Shown piece after piece: positions 51,848 to 64,000 of a stretch of 64,000 nucleotides of DNA. Position numbers and translations under genes: made by a program. The notes under the pieces are model-generated. The model saw only the letters and a list, made by a program, of their open reading frames with translations, did no database searches and was not told the origin of the DNA. Every line of letters starts with the position of its first letter. The stretch's first letter is position 1. The DNA is from Streptomyces dangxiongensis (lineage in GTDB: Bacteria; Actinomycetota; Actinomycetes; Streptomycetales; Streptomycetaceae): the NCBI RefSeq assembly GCF_003675325.1, contig NZ_CP033073.1:1612001-1676000 (forward strand). The letters are read 5' to 3'.

Positions 51848-53191
51848 TCAGCTCCCGGCCGGCGTCTCCGTCTCCTCCGCCGCCGGTTCCCGCGCGGGCA
51901 GGCTGTCCATGAAGGAGCTGACGGAGAACACCGCGCGGCCCGGTCCGGGCGGGCCGTAGCCGGGCGGGGAGGACAGGCCGAAGTCGTCCATCGTCTGCCG
52001 GTAGGCCTGGAGCAGCCGGATGTGGTACTCCAGCGGCGCGCCCTGCGGGTTGGCCTTGCCGAGCGGGGTGGTGGGCTCCGGGCACCAGGTGGTGAAGCGG
52101 GGCGTGATGCCGTGCGACATGAAGAACCGCAGGCCCTCGGTGGTGGAGGCGATCGCCTCGTCGACGGTGGTGAAACCGAAGGGCTCGGCCATCTCCACGC
52201 CGGCCACGAAGTTGGGGATGACGTTGCGCGCGCCGAAGACGTCGGCGGAGTCGAGGATCCGCTTGTGCCACTCGTCGCGGCCGACGTAGCGCTCCTTGCC
52301 GGGGCAGTACAGCTCGAACAGCCGGCGGTCCCACACCTCGAAGTTGGGGTGGTAGATCTGCACGCCGTGGTCCTTGAACCGCTGCACGTCCGGCTTCGGC
52401 AGCGCCTGTGCGACGACCTTGCCGATCCACCGGCCGGGGAAGCGCTCCTCGATGGCCTTGGCGTAGTGGCCGTAGAAGTCGGCCTCGTCCCGGCCGGCCA
52501 CCGTCTTGGTGATCGCCCCGCCGGTGAGGGTGTACGCGGTGGAGGCCTTCTGGGTGTCGTACCGGTCGATGATCTCGAGCGCCTCGAGGACCTCCTCGAC
52601 GTCCTTGACCCCGGTGTACGGCCGGCCGGCGGCCTTGTGCTGGCGCCAGTTGTGGTTGATGTCGCAGTACTGGCACTCCTCCTTGGCGCCGAAGTACTGG
52701 CACACCCGGAAGACGGTCAGATAGATCAGATAGCCCCACTGGATGGTCGGGGCGACCTCCATCACGGACTTCCCGTTGGACAGGGTGTGCCGGTAGTACT
52801 CGGGCATCGGCGGCACGCCCACGTCGGCGATGCGCCTGCCGTCCAGGTACAGGCCCAGCAGCCCCTCCTCGTCGGAGGCGACCCGGTAGGGGGAGGCGGG
52901 GTTCACCCGTACGGAGACGACCGTGCGCCTCAGGTCGTAGGGGCCGCCCGTCAGGATGATCTCCTCCGGGGGCCGGCGCAGCGCGGCCTCGCCCAGCTCG
53001 GGCAGGGTGCCGTGGTCGAAGGAGAAGATGAAGTAGGACTTCGGCTTGACGTCCCCGTCCTCGTTGTCGCTGAGGGCGGAATCGTCGAAGGCGACACCGC
53101 CCCGGAGCAGGTCCTCCTTGAAGACGGCCTCCCGCGGCACATGCGGGAAGCGCTCCATCAGATCCTCGACCAGCGCGGTACGACTGCCCAT
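51848..53191 (-). CDS. Radical SAM protein with CX8CX2C cluster motif
   Basis: This 447-residue protein has an FeS motif at C164, C173, C176 (VCQYFGAKEECQYCDINHNW), that is CX8CX2C instead of canonical CX3CX2C. A TIM-barrel pattern follows (YTLTGGAITKTVAG, VQIYHPNFEVW, RNVIPNFVAGVEMAEPFGF). About 145 residues precede the cluster and are unassigned. The rest is well ordered. It stands alone, with no precursor peptide or methyltransferase gene adjacent. The substrate is unknown. ATG 53191 has AGGAGACAGACGG upstream. Confidence 0.82.
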   Translation of the reverse strand: MGSRTALVEDLMERFPHVPREAVFKEDLLRGGVAFDDSALSDNEDGDVKPKSYFIFSFDHGTLPELGEAALRRPPEEIILTGGPYDLRRTVVSVRVNPASPYRVASDEEGLLGLYLDGRRIADVGVPPMPEYYRHTLSNGKSVMEVAPTIQWGYLIYLTVFRVCQYFGAKEECQYCDINHNWRQHKAAGRPYTGVKDVEEVLEALEIIDRYDTQKASTAYTLTGGAITKTVAGRDEADFYGHYAKAIEERFPGRWIGKVVAQALPKPDVQRFKDHGVQIYHPNFEVWDRRLFELYCPGKERYVGRDEWHKRILDSADVFGARNVIPNFVAGVEMAEPFGFTTVDEAIASTTEGLRFFMSHGITPRFTTWCPEPTTPLGKANPQGAPLEYHIRLLQAYRQTMDDFGLSSPPGYGPPGPGRAVFSVSSFMDSLPAREPAAEETETPAGS

Positions 53192-53372
53192 CCGTCTGTC
53201 TCCTCCCGGCTCAGGCGCACTCCCCTCACCGTATGCCCCCGCCTCCGGCTTCCCCGTGCCGGGTCCCCGGCCGGACGCGCGCCGAGTTGCGGCCGGGCCA
53301 CCGGGTCGACCACCTACCGCCCACGGCCCGCCGCCCGCCGCCCGCGTAGGAGCCGCCGGCAGTCCGCGCCGG

Positions 53373-54407
53373 TCAGGCCGTCCGCTCCAGCGCCGCGGGG
53401 TCGACGGCGCACCGCAGGCCGGCGCCCGACACCAGCCGCTCGGCCTCCTCCACCACGGTGCGGCCGAGCCGGGCCAGCTCGTTGCCCTGGGAGCCGGCCA
53501 GGTGCGGGGTGACGAAGGCGTTCGGCAGGTCGTACAGCTCGGAGCCGGCGGGCAGCGGTTCGGGATCGGTGACGTCCAGGACGGCGCGGAGGCGTCCGGT
53601 GCGCAGCTCCCCCACCAGTGCCTCGTGGTCGACCAGGGTGCCGCGCGCGGTGTTGATCAGCACCGCACCCGTGGGCATCAGGGCCAGTTCCCGGGCGCCG
53701 ATCAGTCGGCGGGTCCCGGCGGTCCCGGGGGCGTGCAGGGTGACGATGTCGCTGGTGCGCAGCAGCTCGTGCAGGGGCAGCAGCGGTACGCCGAGGCGGT
53801 CGGCCTCCGCCGCGTCCACGTAGGGGTCGGCGAGCGCGACCCCCAGGTCGTGCGGGCGGAGCAGTTCGATCAGGCGGCGGCCGACGCGGGAGGCGCCCAC
53901 GATCCCGACGCGCCGGCCGTGGTTGCCGATGCCGGGGACGATGCCCCCGTAGGGGAAGGCGCGCCGGATGCGCAGCAGGTCGCGGAAGGCGAGGACGTCC
54001 TTGCCGGCGAGCAGGATCATGGCGAGCGTGTACTCGGCGACGGGCAGGGCGTTGGCGGCGGCGGCCGAGGAGACGAGGATGCCCCGCCGCCAGACCTCGG
54101 GGGTGGCGAACCCCTTGACGGAGCCGGCCGCGTGCAGCACGGCGCGCAGTCGTGGTGCGGCGTCCAGGGCGGCCGGGTCCAGGCGGGGGCAGCCCCAGCC
54201 GGTGATGAGGATCTCGGTGCGGGCCAGGGCCTGACGCACCCGGGGTTCGGTGAGGTCGTGCGCCACCAGGGCGGGATCGATCGCCACGCACGCCCGCAGC
54301 CGCGCGAGCAGCTCCGGCGGGAAGAGGTGCGGCAGGTTCTCGGCGGCCATCGCGAACAGTGCCTGGGGGCGCTCGGGCACGAAGGTGGCCTTCCGGCTCG
54401 GTGGCAC
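53373..54407 (-). CDS. D-2-hydroxyacid dehydrogenase family protein
   Basis: The 344-residue protein has the NAD loop VGIVGASRVGRRLIELL, catalytic Arg in LINTARGTLVDHEALVGEL, Glu in DVTDPEPLPAGSELYDLPN and His in TPHLAGSQGNE. It should reduce 2-oxo acids or oxidise D-2-hydroxy acids with NAD(P). Divergent from the alditol oxidase gene, with only 81 bases between starts, it may share sugar-related regulation. ATG 54407 was chosen; a start 19 codons later (MAAENLP) is possible. Confidence 0.88.
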   Translation of the reverse strand: MPPSRKATFVPERPQALFAMAAENLPHLFPPELLARLRACVAIDPALVAHDLTEPRVRQALARTEILITGWGCPRLDPAALDAAPRLRAVLHAAGSVKGFATPEVWRRGILVSSAAAANALPVAEYTLAMILLAGKDVLAFRDLLRIRRAFPYGGIVPGIGNHGRRVGIVGASRVGRRLIELLRPHDLGVALADPYVDAAEADRLGVPLLPLHELLRTSDIVTLHAPGTAGTRRLIGARELALMPTGAVLINTARGTLVDHEALVGELRTGRLRAVLDVTDPEPLPAGSELYDLPNAFVTPHLAGSQGNELARLGRTVVEEAERLVSGAGLRCAVDPAALERTA

Positions 54408-54434
54408 GCGGACAGCAAGCGTTCTCTACGGTAG

Positions 54435-59226
<4,792 letters not shown>

Positions 59227-59251
59227 TCCGCCCCCGACTGGCCCCGGCTGC

Positions 59252-59276
59252 CTAGAGGCTCTAGGATCACTCCTAG
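59252..59276. promoter_or_regulatory. Nested palindromic operator before the TetR gene
   Basis: CTAGAGGCTCTAG (59252-59264) and CTAGGATCACTCCTAG (59261-59276) are perfect dyads sharing CTAG. They lie between the lacZ stop and the TetR start, a typical autoregulatory TetR site. A leader of about 20 bases separates them from ATG 59298. Confidence 0.7.
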
Positions 59277-59297
59277 TGGACCAAGGGAGGTGGGCGC

Positions 59298-59882
59298 ATG
59301 GCCCGGGTGGGGCTCACCGCCGAGCGGCTGGTGGCAGCCGCCGCGGACCTGGCGGACGAGGCCGGCCTCGACCACGTCAGCATCTCCGCGCTGGCCCGGC
59401 GCTTCGGCGTCCGGGACGCCAGCCTGTACTCGCACGTCCGCAACCTCCAGGACCTGCGGACGCGACTCGCGTTGCACGCGGGCGGCGAACTGATCGACCG
59501 GATCGCGGTGGCCGTGGCCGGCCGAGCGGGCAAGGAGGCACTGACCGCGTTCGCCGGCGCCTACCGGGCCTACGCCCTGGAGCACCCGGGCCGGTACGCG
59601 GCCACCCAGATCCGCGTCGACCAGACCCTGGTCGCCGGCTCCCCCGCGCTGCGCCGCACCACGGAGATCACCTACGGCATGCTGCGGGCCTACGGCCTGG
59701 ACGAGCCCGACCTGACGGACGCGGTACGGCTGTTGCGCGCCACCTTCCACGGCTACTGCGTCCTGGAGGCGGCCGGGGGATTCGGCGCGGCACGGCCCGT
59801 CGCCGAGTCCTGGGCCAAGGCGGTCGACGCCCTGCACCTCACCCTCGAACACTGGCCCCGGGAGAAGCAGAGCGATGACTGA
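59298..59882 (+). CDS. TetR-family regulator with WHG-type C-domain
   Basis: The 194-residue protein has an N-terminal helix-turn-helix (LVAAAADLADEAGLDHVSIS, ALARRFGVRDASLYSHVRNL). The C-terminal domain includes RATFHGYCVLEAAGGFG, as in TetR_C_33/WHG-type regulators. Its stop overlaps the start of a downstream hydrolase gene by eight bases, so the two form an operon. The nested palindrome upstream is the likely autoregulatory site. The ligand is unknown, perhaps the hydrolase substrate. Confidence 0.9.
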   Translation: MARVGLTAERLVAAAADLADEAGLDHVSISALARRFGVRDASLYSHVRNLQDLRTRLALHAGGELIDRIAVAVAGRAGKEALTAFAGAYRAYALEHPGRYAATQIRVDQTLVAGSPALRRTTEITYGMLRAYGLDEPDLTDAVRLLRATFHGYCVLEAAGGFGAARPVAESWAKAVDALHLTLEHWPREKQSDD

Positions 59883-60576
59883 CCCCCTGCACCACGACAT
59901 CATCGGCCGCGGCCCCGTCCTGCTGCTGATGCCCGGCGGGGCCGGGCACCCGATGGGTCTCGGCCCGCTGACCGAGCGGCTGGCGCGGCGCTTCACCGTG
60001 GTGACGTACGACCCGCTCGGCCTCGCCCACGGCCGGCTCGGGCTGCCGGTCGCCGAGCAGCGGGTGGCTCACTGGAGCGAGGGGGCGCACCGGGTGCTGG
60101 AGCAGGTCCTGCCGCCCGGCGAGCGGGCCTACGCCTTCGGGAGCAGTTCGGGCGGCATCGCGGTCCTCGACCTGCTCGCCCGGCATCCGGGGCGGCTGGC
60201 GCACGTGGTCGCCCACGAACCGCCGTGCGTGACCCTGCTGCCGGACGGGGCGCGGCGCCGCCAGGAGCTGATCGACGGTCTCGACGGTCCCGGACGACCG
60301 CCCGCCGAGGGTCCGACGGCGACGCCGATGGGCGTGTTCCTGGCCCACGTCCTGCGTCCGTTCACCGCGTGGACGCCCCGGTTCACCACCGACCGCCTCA
60401 CCGTGGCCGCGGGATCCGCCTCACGCGGTCAGCTCCTCCACGACACCGCCCGCCGCGTGGCCGACCACCTCCGCAGCCCCTTCGTGGAGTACCCGGGCGG
60501 ACACCTCGGCGTCCTGGACCACCCGGACGCGTACGCGACCCTGCTCAGCGACACGTTCCTCCCCGGCACCGCATAG
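59875..60576 (+). CDS. Alpha/beta hydrolase
   Basis: This 233-residue protein is an alpha/beta fold hydrolase: oxyanion strand LLLMPGGAGHPMG, nucleophile elbow FGSSSGGIAVLDLLA with the serine in GSSSGG, and catalytic His in EYPGGHLGVLDHPDAY. It may degrade the ligand of the co-transcribed TetR protein, as in many drug- or ester-responsive pairs. The substrate is unknown. Confidence 0.88.
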   Translation: MTDPLHHDIIGRGPVLLLMPGGAGHPMGLGPLTERLARRFTVVTYDPLGLAHGRLGLPVAEQRVAHWSEGAHRVLEQVLPPGERAYAFGSSSGGIAVLDLLARHPGRLAHVVAHEPPCVTLLPDGARRRQELIDGLDGPGRPPAEGPTATPMGVFLAHVLRPFTAWTPRFTTDRLTVAAGSASRGQLLHDTARRVADHLRSPFVEYPGGHLGVLDHPDAYATLLSDTFLPGTA

Positions 60577-60629
60577 GGCCGGCCCCGGGGGAAGCCGGGG
60601 TGGTCAGGGCGGCGGTCGGGGTGGTGGCC

Positions 60630-60814
60630 TCACTCCCGCACGGTGACGTCCGCTGTGGGGCCCTCGCCGGTGGTGCCGGTGAGGGTGCCGGACAGGCCCA
60701 CGGCGGGCAGCAGTTCGGCCCGTCGGCGGCGGCTTCCCAGTGGGCGCGCGTTCAACCGGTGTACGGGCTCGACGCGCGGTCGTCGGCGGGCAGTTCCAGC
60801 ACGGCGGTGGCCAT
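60630..60814 (-). pseudogene. DUF2264 gene relic
   Basis: From ATG 60814, preceded by AGGAAGG, the frame reads ELPADDRASSPYTG, then TGA (60754-60752), then TRAHWEAAADG. DUF2264 proteins begin with a similar SPxTGWTRAHWEA segment, so a Trp codon has become a stop. After that the frame shifts and reads LLPAVGLSGTLTGTTGEG to VTVRE and a stop, which looks like a beta-sandwich C-terminus. The middle of the gene seems deleted. The rest of the 60577-60916 gap has no other gene. Confidence 0.55.
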
Positions 60815-60916
60815 CCTTCCTCGCGGGCCCCGGGGCGCCCGGTTCCGGCCGGGGCGCCCCGGGAGTTCACCCCGTCCGTACCCGCCGGCGCGGACGCGAG
60901 GACGGATGAGACGTCG

Positions 60917-62326
60917 TCACGTACTCCGCTGCCACTGCTGGTTGGTGCTTGAGGTGCAGGTGTAGGTGATGACCGCGGCGGACTCGGCGGTGGACGCGCC
61001 GGAGACGTCCAGGCATGCGCCGCTCGCCCGGGCCCGGACGGTCACGAACGAGCCGGAGGCGACGACCGACCACTGCTGGGCGGTGGCGCCGGTGCAGTCC
61101 TCCTGCGTGACGCCGCTCGCGTTCTCCTGGAGGCACAGGGAGCTGCCGCGGCCCAGCAGGGCGGAGTAGCCGTTGCCCAGGTCCTTGAACCACCACTTCT
61201 GGTTGGTGCCGCCGTTGCAGGTGTACTGGACGACGGCGACGCCCTGCCACGCGGAGCGGCTCGGTACGTCCACGCACTTGGAGCTGTGCCGGGCGATCAG
61301 CGTGCGGTACGTGGCGCCGGTGCCGGTGACGGTGCCCGCGGTGGTGTCGACGGTGACCTCCGGGTACCAGGACATGCTCATCGAGGTGGCGGCCGGGAAG
61401 GTCAGCGGCAGCCACACGTACCGGGAGTCGTCGACGGTGCCGCCGAAGGAGTCGCCCCAGCGGTCGCCCAGGTACAGGTACGAGGTGCCCGAACCCCCCT
61501 GCACGGTCAGGACGTAGGCGGTCTGGGAGTCGTAGGCGGTGGAGTCCCCGATGTTCGACCAGGAGCTCCAGGGGCCGGCGAGGGAGGTGGCGGTGGCGTA
61601 CTGCTGCTGGTTGGGATTCCAGCCGGTGGCGCCCGAAGTGAGCATGAAGTAGACGCCGTTGCGCTTGAACAGGGCGGGTGCCTCACGGTGGCCGCCGGGC
61701 CAGGGGTTGGCGACCAGGGCGGCGATGCCGGTGTAGTCGGCGGTGAGCCGGTAGATGTGCAGGTCGTAGTTCTCGTTCGCGGCGGAGACGAGGTACCCGG
61801 CGCCGTCGGTGTCCACGTAGGTGGTCAGGTCGCGGGACATGTACTGGCCGAGGGGGCGGAAGCTGCCCCGGTAGGTGTAACTGCCGTCGACGGTGCTGGA
61901 GACGGCCACGGCGGCGCGCGCCTCGCCGTAGTCGGTGCCGTTCTCCTTGTGCATCCACATGACGAACATGCCGGTGGCCGCGTTGTAGACGACCTTGGGG
62001 CGCTCGATGTAGGCGGTGCCCAGTTCGGAGGCGGAGGAGCGGGTGAGGACGCGGGCGCGGAACTCCCAGTTCTTCAGGTCGGTGGAGCGGTAGGCGTTCA
62101 CGGACCGGAAGGTGTTGTCGCTGTCCCGGTCCTCGCCGAACCAGTAGTAGGCGGACCCGACCTTGATGACCCCGCCGCCGTGGGCGTGCACGGGGTCCCC
62201 CGACGTGTCCGTGAACCGGGTGCCGTTGGTGATCGTCCGCGGTGCCGCCCGGGCGGGGGCCGCTGTCGCCAGCGCGGCGGCGAGTGCGCAGCACAGGGCC
62301 AGCAGGACCGCGTACGCACGCCTCAT
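60917..62326 (-). CDS. Secreted GH43 family glycosidase with ricin-type lectin domain
   Basis: The 469-residue protein has a signal peptide (AYAVLLALCCALAAALATAA) and a five-blade GH43-like domain: DPVHAHGGGVIKVGSAYYWF (first acidic residue region), ERPKVVYNAATGMFVMWMH and REAPALFKRNGVYFMLTSGA. A C-terminal ricin B lectin domain has QXW repeats NQKWWF, AQQWSVV and NQQWQ. It resembles exo-beta-1,3-galactanases of GH43. ATG 62326 follows GGGGAG at eight bases and is preferred over GTG 62335, which overlaps the preceding stop. Confidence 0.85.
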   Translation of the reverse strand: MRRAYAVLLALCCALAAALATAAPARAAPRTITNGTRFTDTSGDPVHAHGGGVIKVGSAYYWFGEDRDSDNTFRSVNAYRSTDLKNWEFRARVLTRSSASELGTAYIERPKVVYNAATGMFVMWMHKENGTDYGEARAAVAVSSTVDGSYTYRGSFRPLGQYMSRDLTTYVDTDGAGYLVSAANENYDLHIYRLTADYTGIAALVANPWPGGHREAPALFKRNGVYFMLTSGATGWNPNQQQYATATSLAGPWSSWSNIGDSTAYDSQTAYVLTVQGGSGTSYLYLGDRWGDSFGGTVDDSRYVWLPLTFPAATSMSMSWYPEVTVDTTAGTVTGTGATYRTLIARHSSKCVDVPSRSAWQGVAVVQYTCNGGTNQKWWFKDLGNGYSALLGRGSSLCLQENASGVTQEDCTGATAQQWSVVASGSFVTVRARASGACLDVSGASTAESAAVITYTCTSSTNQQWQRST

Positions 62327-62327
62327 C

Positions 62328-63422
62328 TCACGCACTCCCCTTCACGGTGTCGGCGACGGGGACCCCGAAGTCCGGGGTGCCGTCGGGCTTCCAGCCGAAC
62401 TTCTGGACGCGGGTGTGCCGGTTGGGGTCGTCCAGGGGGTCGCCGGTGATCTCCCGGTACTGGCGGGCGTGGTAGACGAGGACGTCGCTGCGGCCGTCCT
62501 CGGCGACGGTGAAGCAGTTGTGGCCGGGGCCGTACTGCCGCGTGGTGTCGTTGCTGGTGAAGACCGGGACGGGTGACTTGGCCCAGCTCCGCGCGTCCAG
62601 CAGGTCGCCGCCGGCGTCGGCGGTCAGCAGGCCCATGCAGTAGTGCCAGTCGGTGGCACTGGCCGAATAGGTGAGGAAGACACGGCCGTTGCGCTTCAGG
62701 ACGGACGGGCCCTCGTTGACCCGGTAGCCGACGCACTCCCAGTCGTACTCCGGGGTGGAGAGCCGGACCTGGGGGCCGGTCAGTGTCCACGGATCGGCCA
62801 TCTTCGAGATCCACAGCGCCGTGTTGTTGTCCATGCCGGGCTCGTGCTGCGCCCACACCAGATAGCGGCTGCCGCGGTGGGCGAAGGTCGTGGCGTCGAG
62901 GGAGAAGGTCTCCCAGGCGGTCCTGATCCGGCCCCGCTCCACCCAGGTGCCCCGGAAGGGGTCGGGGTGGGCGTTCTCCAGCACCCAGATACGGATGGCC
63001 CACACGTCCTCGGCGGGGGCCGAGGCGAAGTAGACGTACCACTTGCCGCCGATGCGGTGCAGCTCGGGCGCCCATATGTGCGCGCTCATCGGGCCGGTGG
63101 TGTGCGCCCGCCAGATCACCGACTCCGTGGCCGTGGACAGGCCGTTCAGGGTGTGGGCGCGGCGCAGGACGACGCGGTCGTACTCGGGGACGGTGGCCGT
63201 GAAGTAGTAGCGGCCGTCGGTGTGGCGGGAGATGTGCGGATCGGCTCGCTGGAGGACGAGCGGGTTGGTGTAGCGGGCCCCCCTCGGCGGGACGGGGGCC
63301 GCCTGGGCGAGGCCGGGGGTGGCGGAGAGGGCGCCGGCGGCGAGCGCGGCACCCTTGAGCATCAGTCTGCGGCTGGGGACTCCGGGCAGGTGCGCTCCGG
63401 GCAGGTCGTGGTCGCGGCTCAT
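62328..63422 (-). CDS. Tat-exported GH43 glycosidase (arabinanase/arabinofuranosidase type)
   Basis: The 364-residue protein has a twin-arginine signal (SRRLMLKGAALAAGALSATP). The GH43 domain has YTNPLVLQRADPHISRHTDG with the catalytic-base aspartate, HIWAPELHRIGGKWYVYFAS, a second acidic centre in SLDATTF and the acid glutamate in RVNEGPSVLKRNGRVFL. The C-terminal half is usual for this family. The stop precedes the next gene by a few bases, so the two GH43 genes form an operon for arabinan or arabinogalactan breakdown outside the cell. Confidence 0.88.
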   Translation of the reverse strand: MSRDHDLPGAHLPGVPSRRLMLKGAALAAGALSATPGLAQAAPVPPRGARYTNPLVLQRADPHISRHTDGRYYFTATVPEYDRVVLRRAHTLNGLSTATESVIWRAHTTGPMSAHIWAPELHRIGGKWYVYFASAPAEDVWAIRIWVLENAHPDPFRGTWVERGRIRTAWETFSLDATTFAHRGSRYLVWAQHEPGMDNNTALWISKMADPWTLTGPQVRLSTPEYDWECVGYRVNEGPSVLKRNGRVFLTYSASATDWHYCMGLLTADAGGDLLDARSWAKSPVPVFTSNDTTRQYGPGHNCFTVAEDGRSDVLVYHARQYREITGDPLDDPNRHTRVQKFGWKPDGTPDFGVPVADTVKGSA

Positions 63423-63726
63423 GCGGACTGCCTCTCGGTGGGGGCGGAGCTGCTTCGAGCAATCGTCCGTTCGATATCTCGTACGTCATCTGTGATTACG
63501 AACGTCGAAAAGGTAGAGGCGGGCCACGGGAGGGTCAATGGGTATGACGGGAGAGGGGAAAGCCCTTTCCCTCCCCGGCCGCCGGACGAACACCCCGGCC
63601 GGTGCGCGACGGCTGCGGACCCCCTCGCTCCGATCACCGGGTTGCCGCAGGTGAGAGCCCCGGGCGTGATGCTCACCTGCTGGACACCGGGGGCCGTACG
63701 GGTTCCGCTTCGACTAGCGTCGTGAC
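63423..63726. promoter_or_regulatory. Divergent promoter region of the GH43 operon and mmuM
   Basis: CGTTCG (63468-63473) and CGAACG (63499-63504) form a wide inverted repeat around an AT-richer centre that includes TCGATATCTCG and CGTACG. A sugar-responsive LacI or GntR regulator could bind it. No gene is visible; the rest is ordinary high-GC spacer up to ATG 63727. Confidence 0.4.
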
Positions 63727-64000
63727 ATGACCAGCGACCTCACCCCCAGCCTCGCCGACGCCCTCGCCGGTGGCACGGTCGTACTCGACGGCGGCATGTC
63801 CAACCAGTTGGAGTCGGCCGGGCACGACCTGAGCGACGAGCTGTGGTCGGCACGGCTGCTCGCCGAACGGCCGGAGGCGGTGACCGAGGCCCACCTCGCC
63901 TACTTCCTCGCGGGCGCCGACGTCGCCATCACCGCCAGCTACCAGGCCACTTTCGAGGGCTTCGCGCAGCGCGGCCTCGGCCACGAGGAGGCCGCGCGGC
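63727..64000 (+). CDS. mmuM: Homocysteine S-methyltransferase, N-terminal part
   Basis: The first 91 codons are in the window. VVLDGGMSNQLESAGHDLSD and LAYFLAGADVAITASYQATF are typical of homocysteine methyltransferases of the MmuM/BHMT family, which make methionine from S-methylmethionine or betaine. The zinc-binding cysteines would be beyond the window end. ATG 63727 was chosen; the minus-strand frame here is a shadow. Confidence 0.88.
   Translation, partial: MTSDLTPSLADALAGGTVVLDGGMSNQLESAGHDLSDELWSARLLAERPEAVTEAHLAYFLAGADVAITASYQATFEGFAQRGLGHEEAAR

Noticed and set aside
63673..63984. Minus-strand frame opposite the mmuM start
   Set aside because: It is the antisense shadow of a recognisable homocysteine methyltransferase N-terminus.

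Overview
The window is actinobacterial and almost certainly from Streptomyces. GC content is very high, and there are several leaderless or GTG/TTG-started genes. The gene content is typical of the genus: alditol oxidase, PucR/xanthine dehydrogenase, a DUF2637 protein, PknG with a GlnX-like partner, an Ada-AlkA fusion, and GH2/GH43 enzymes.

Bases 1-10,170 form an accessory region with visibly lower GC. It holds the end of a phosphotransferase gene, a class-C-type serine hydrolase and a badly decayed IS256-family transposase. Next comes a compact module: an XRE/controller-like repressor gene, divergent from a DNA methyltransferase gene, a NurA-like nuclease and a HerA-like pumping ATPase, followed by an HxlR-type regulator. 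A DUF4236-TerD fusion follows. The region ends at a corA fragment that keeps only its 3' end, which suggests an island boundary. The methyltransferase-NurA-HerA module is the best candidate for an undescribed defence or restriction-like system. Its two divergent ATGs are separated only by a 30-bp near-perfect palindrome carrying a leaderless -10 box on each strand.

Bases 10,380-18,640 are a minus-strand operon: trypsin-like protease, PknG-type kinase, von Willebrand A protein, four-helix GlnX-like membrane protein and a substrate-binding protein. It looks like a variant of the actinobacterial GlnH-GlnX-PknG signalling unit. The kinase and binding-protein genes each carry a one-base frameshift, as does a PP2C phosphatase gene at 36.9 kb, so either decay or indel errors in the assembly must be considered.

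Bases 18,800-29,940 hold a lipoprotein polysaccharide deacetylase, a SRPBCC protein and a purine-catabolism cluster: XdhC, an NCS2 purine permease, the three xanthine dehydrogenase subunits and a divergent PucR regulator. Bases 30,000-41,710 hold a FadR-type GntR regulator, an iron-box-controlled FhuF-like protein, a DUF2637 membrane protein, an RsbW-like ATPase, PoxB, a PP2C phosphatase, a TrmB/LuxR-type regulator, a GDSL esterase and an Ada-AlkA repair protein.

Bases 41,890-49,880 contain an IS5-family element inserted exactly at the stop codon of rsgA, rsgA with a hairpin over its ribosome-binding site, and a formamide/formate cluster (FmdB, AmiS, FmdA, formate dehydrogenase). Two FluC fluoride channel genes, a cysteine-rich unknown protein and a decayed second rsgA copy are also here. 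The second copy preserves the hairpin leader. Bases 50,000-64,000 hold a sigma-like/zinc-finger/CBM2 fusion protein, a radical SAM protein with unusual cysteine spacing, a hydroxyacid dehydrogenase, alditol oxidase, LacZ, a TetR-hydrolase pair with a nested palindromic operator, a DUF2264 relic, two GH43 enzymes and the start of a homocysteine methyltransferase gene.
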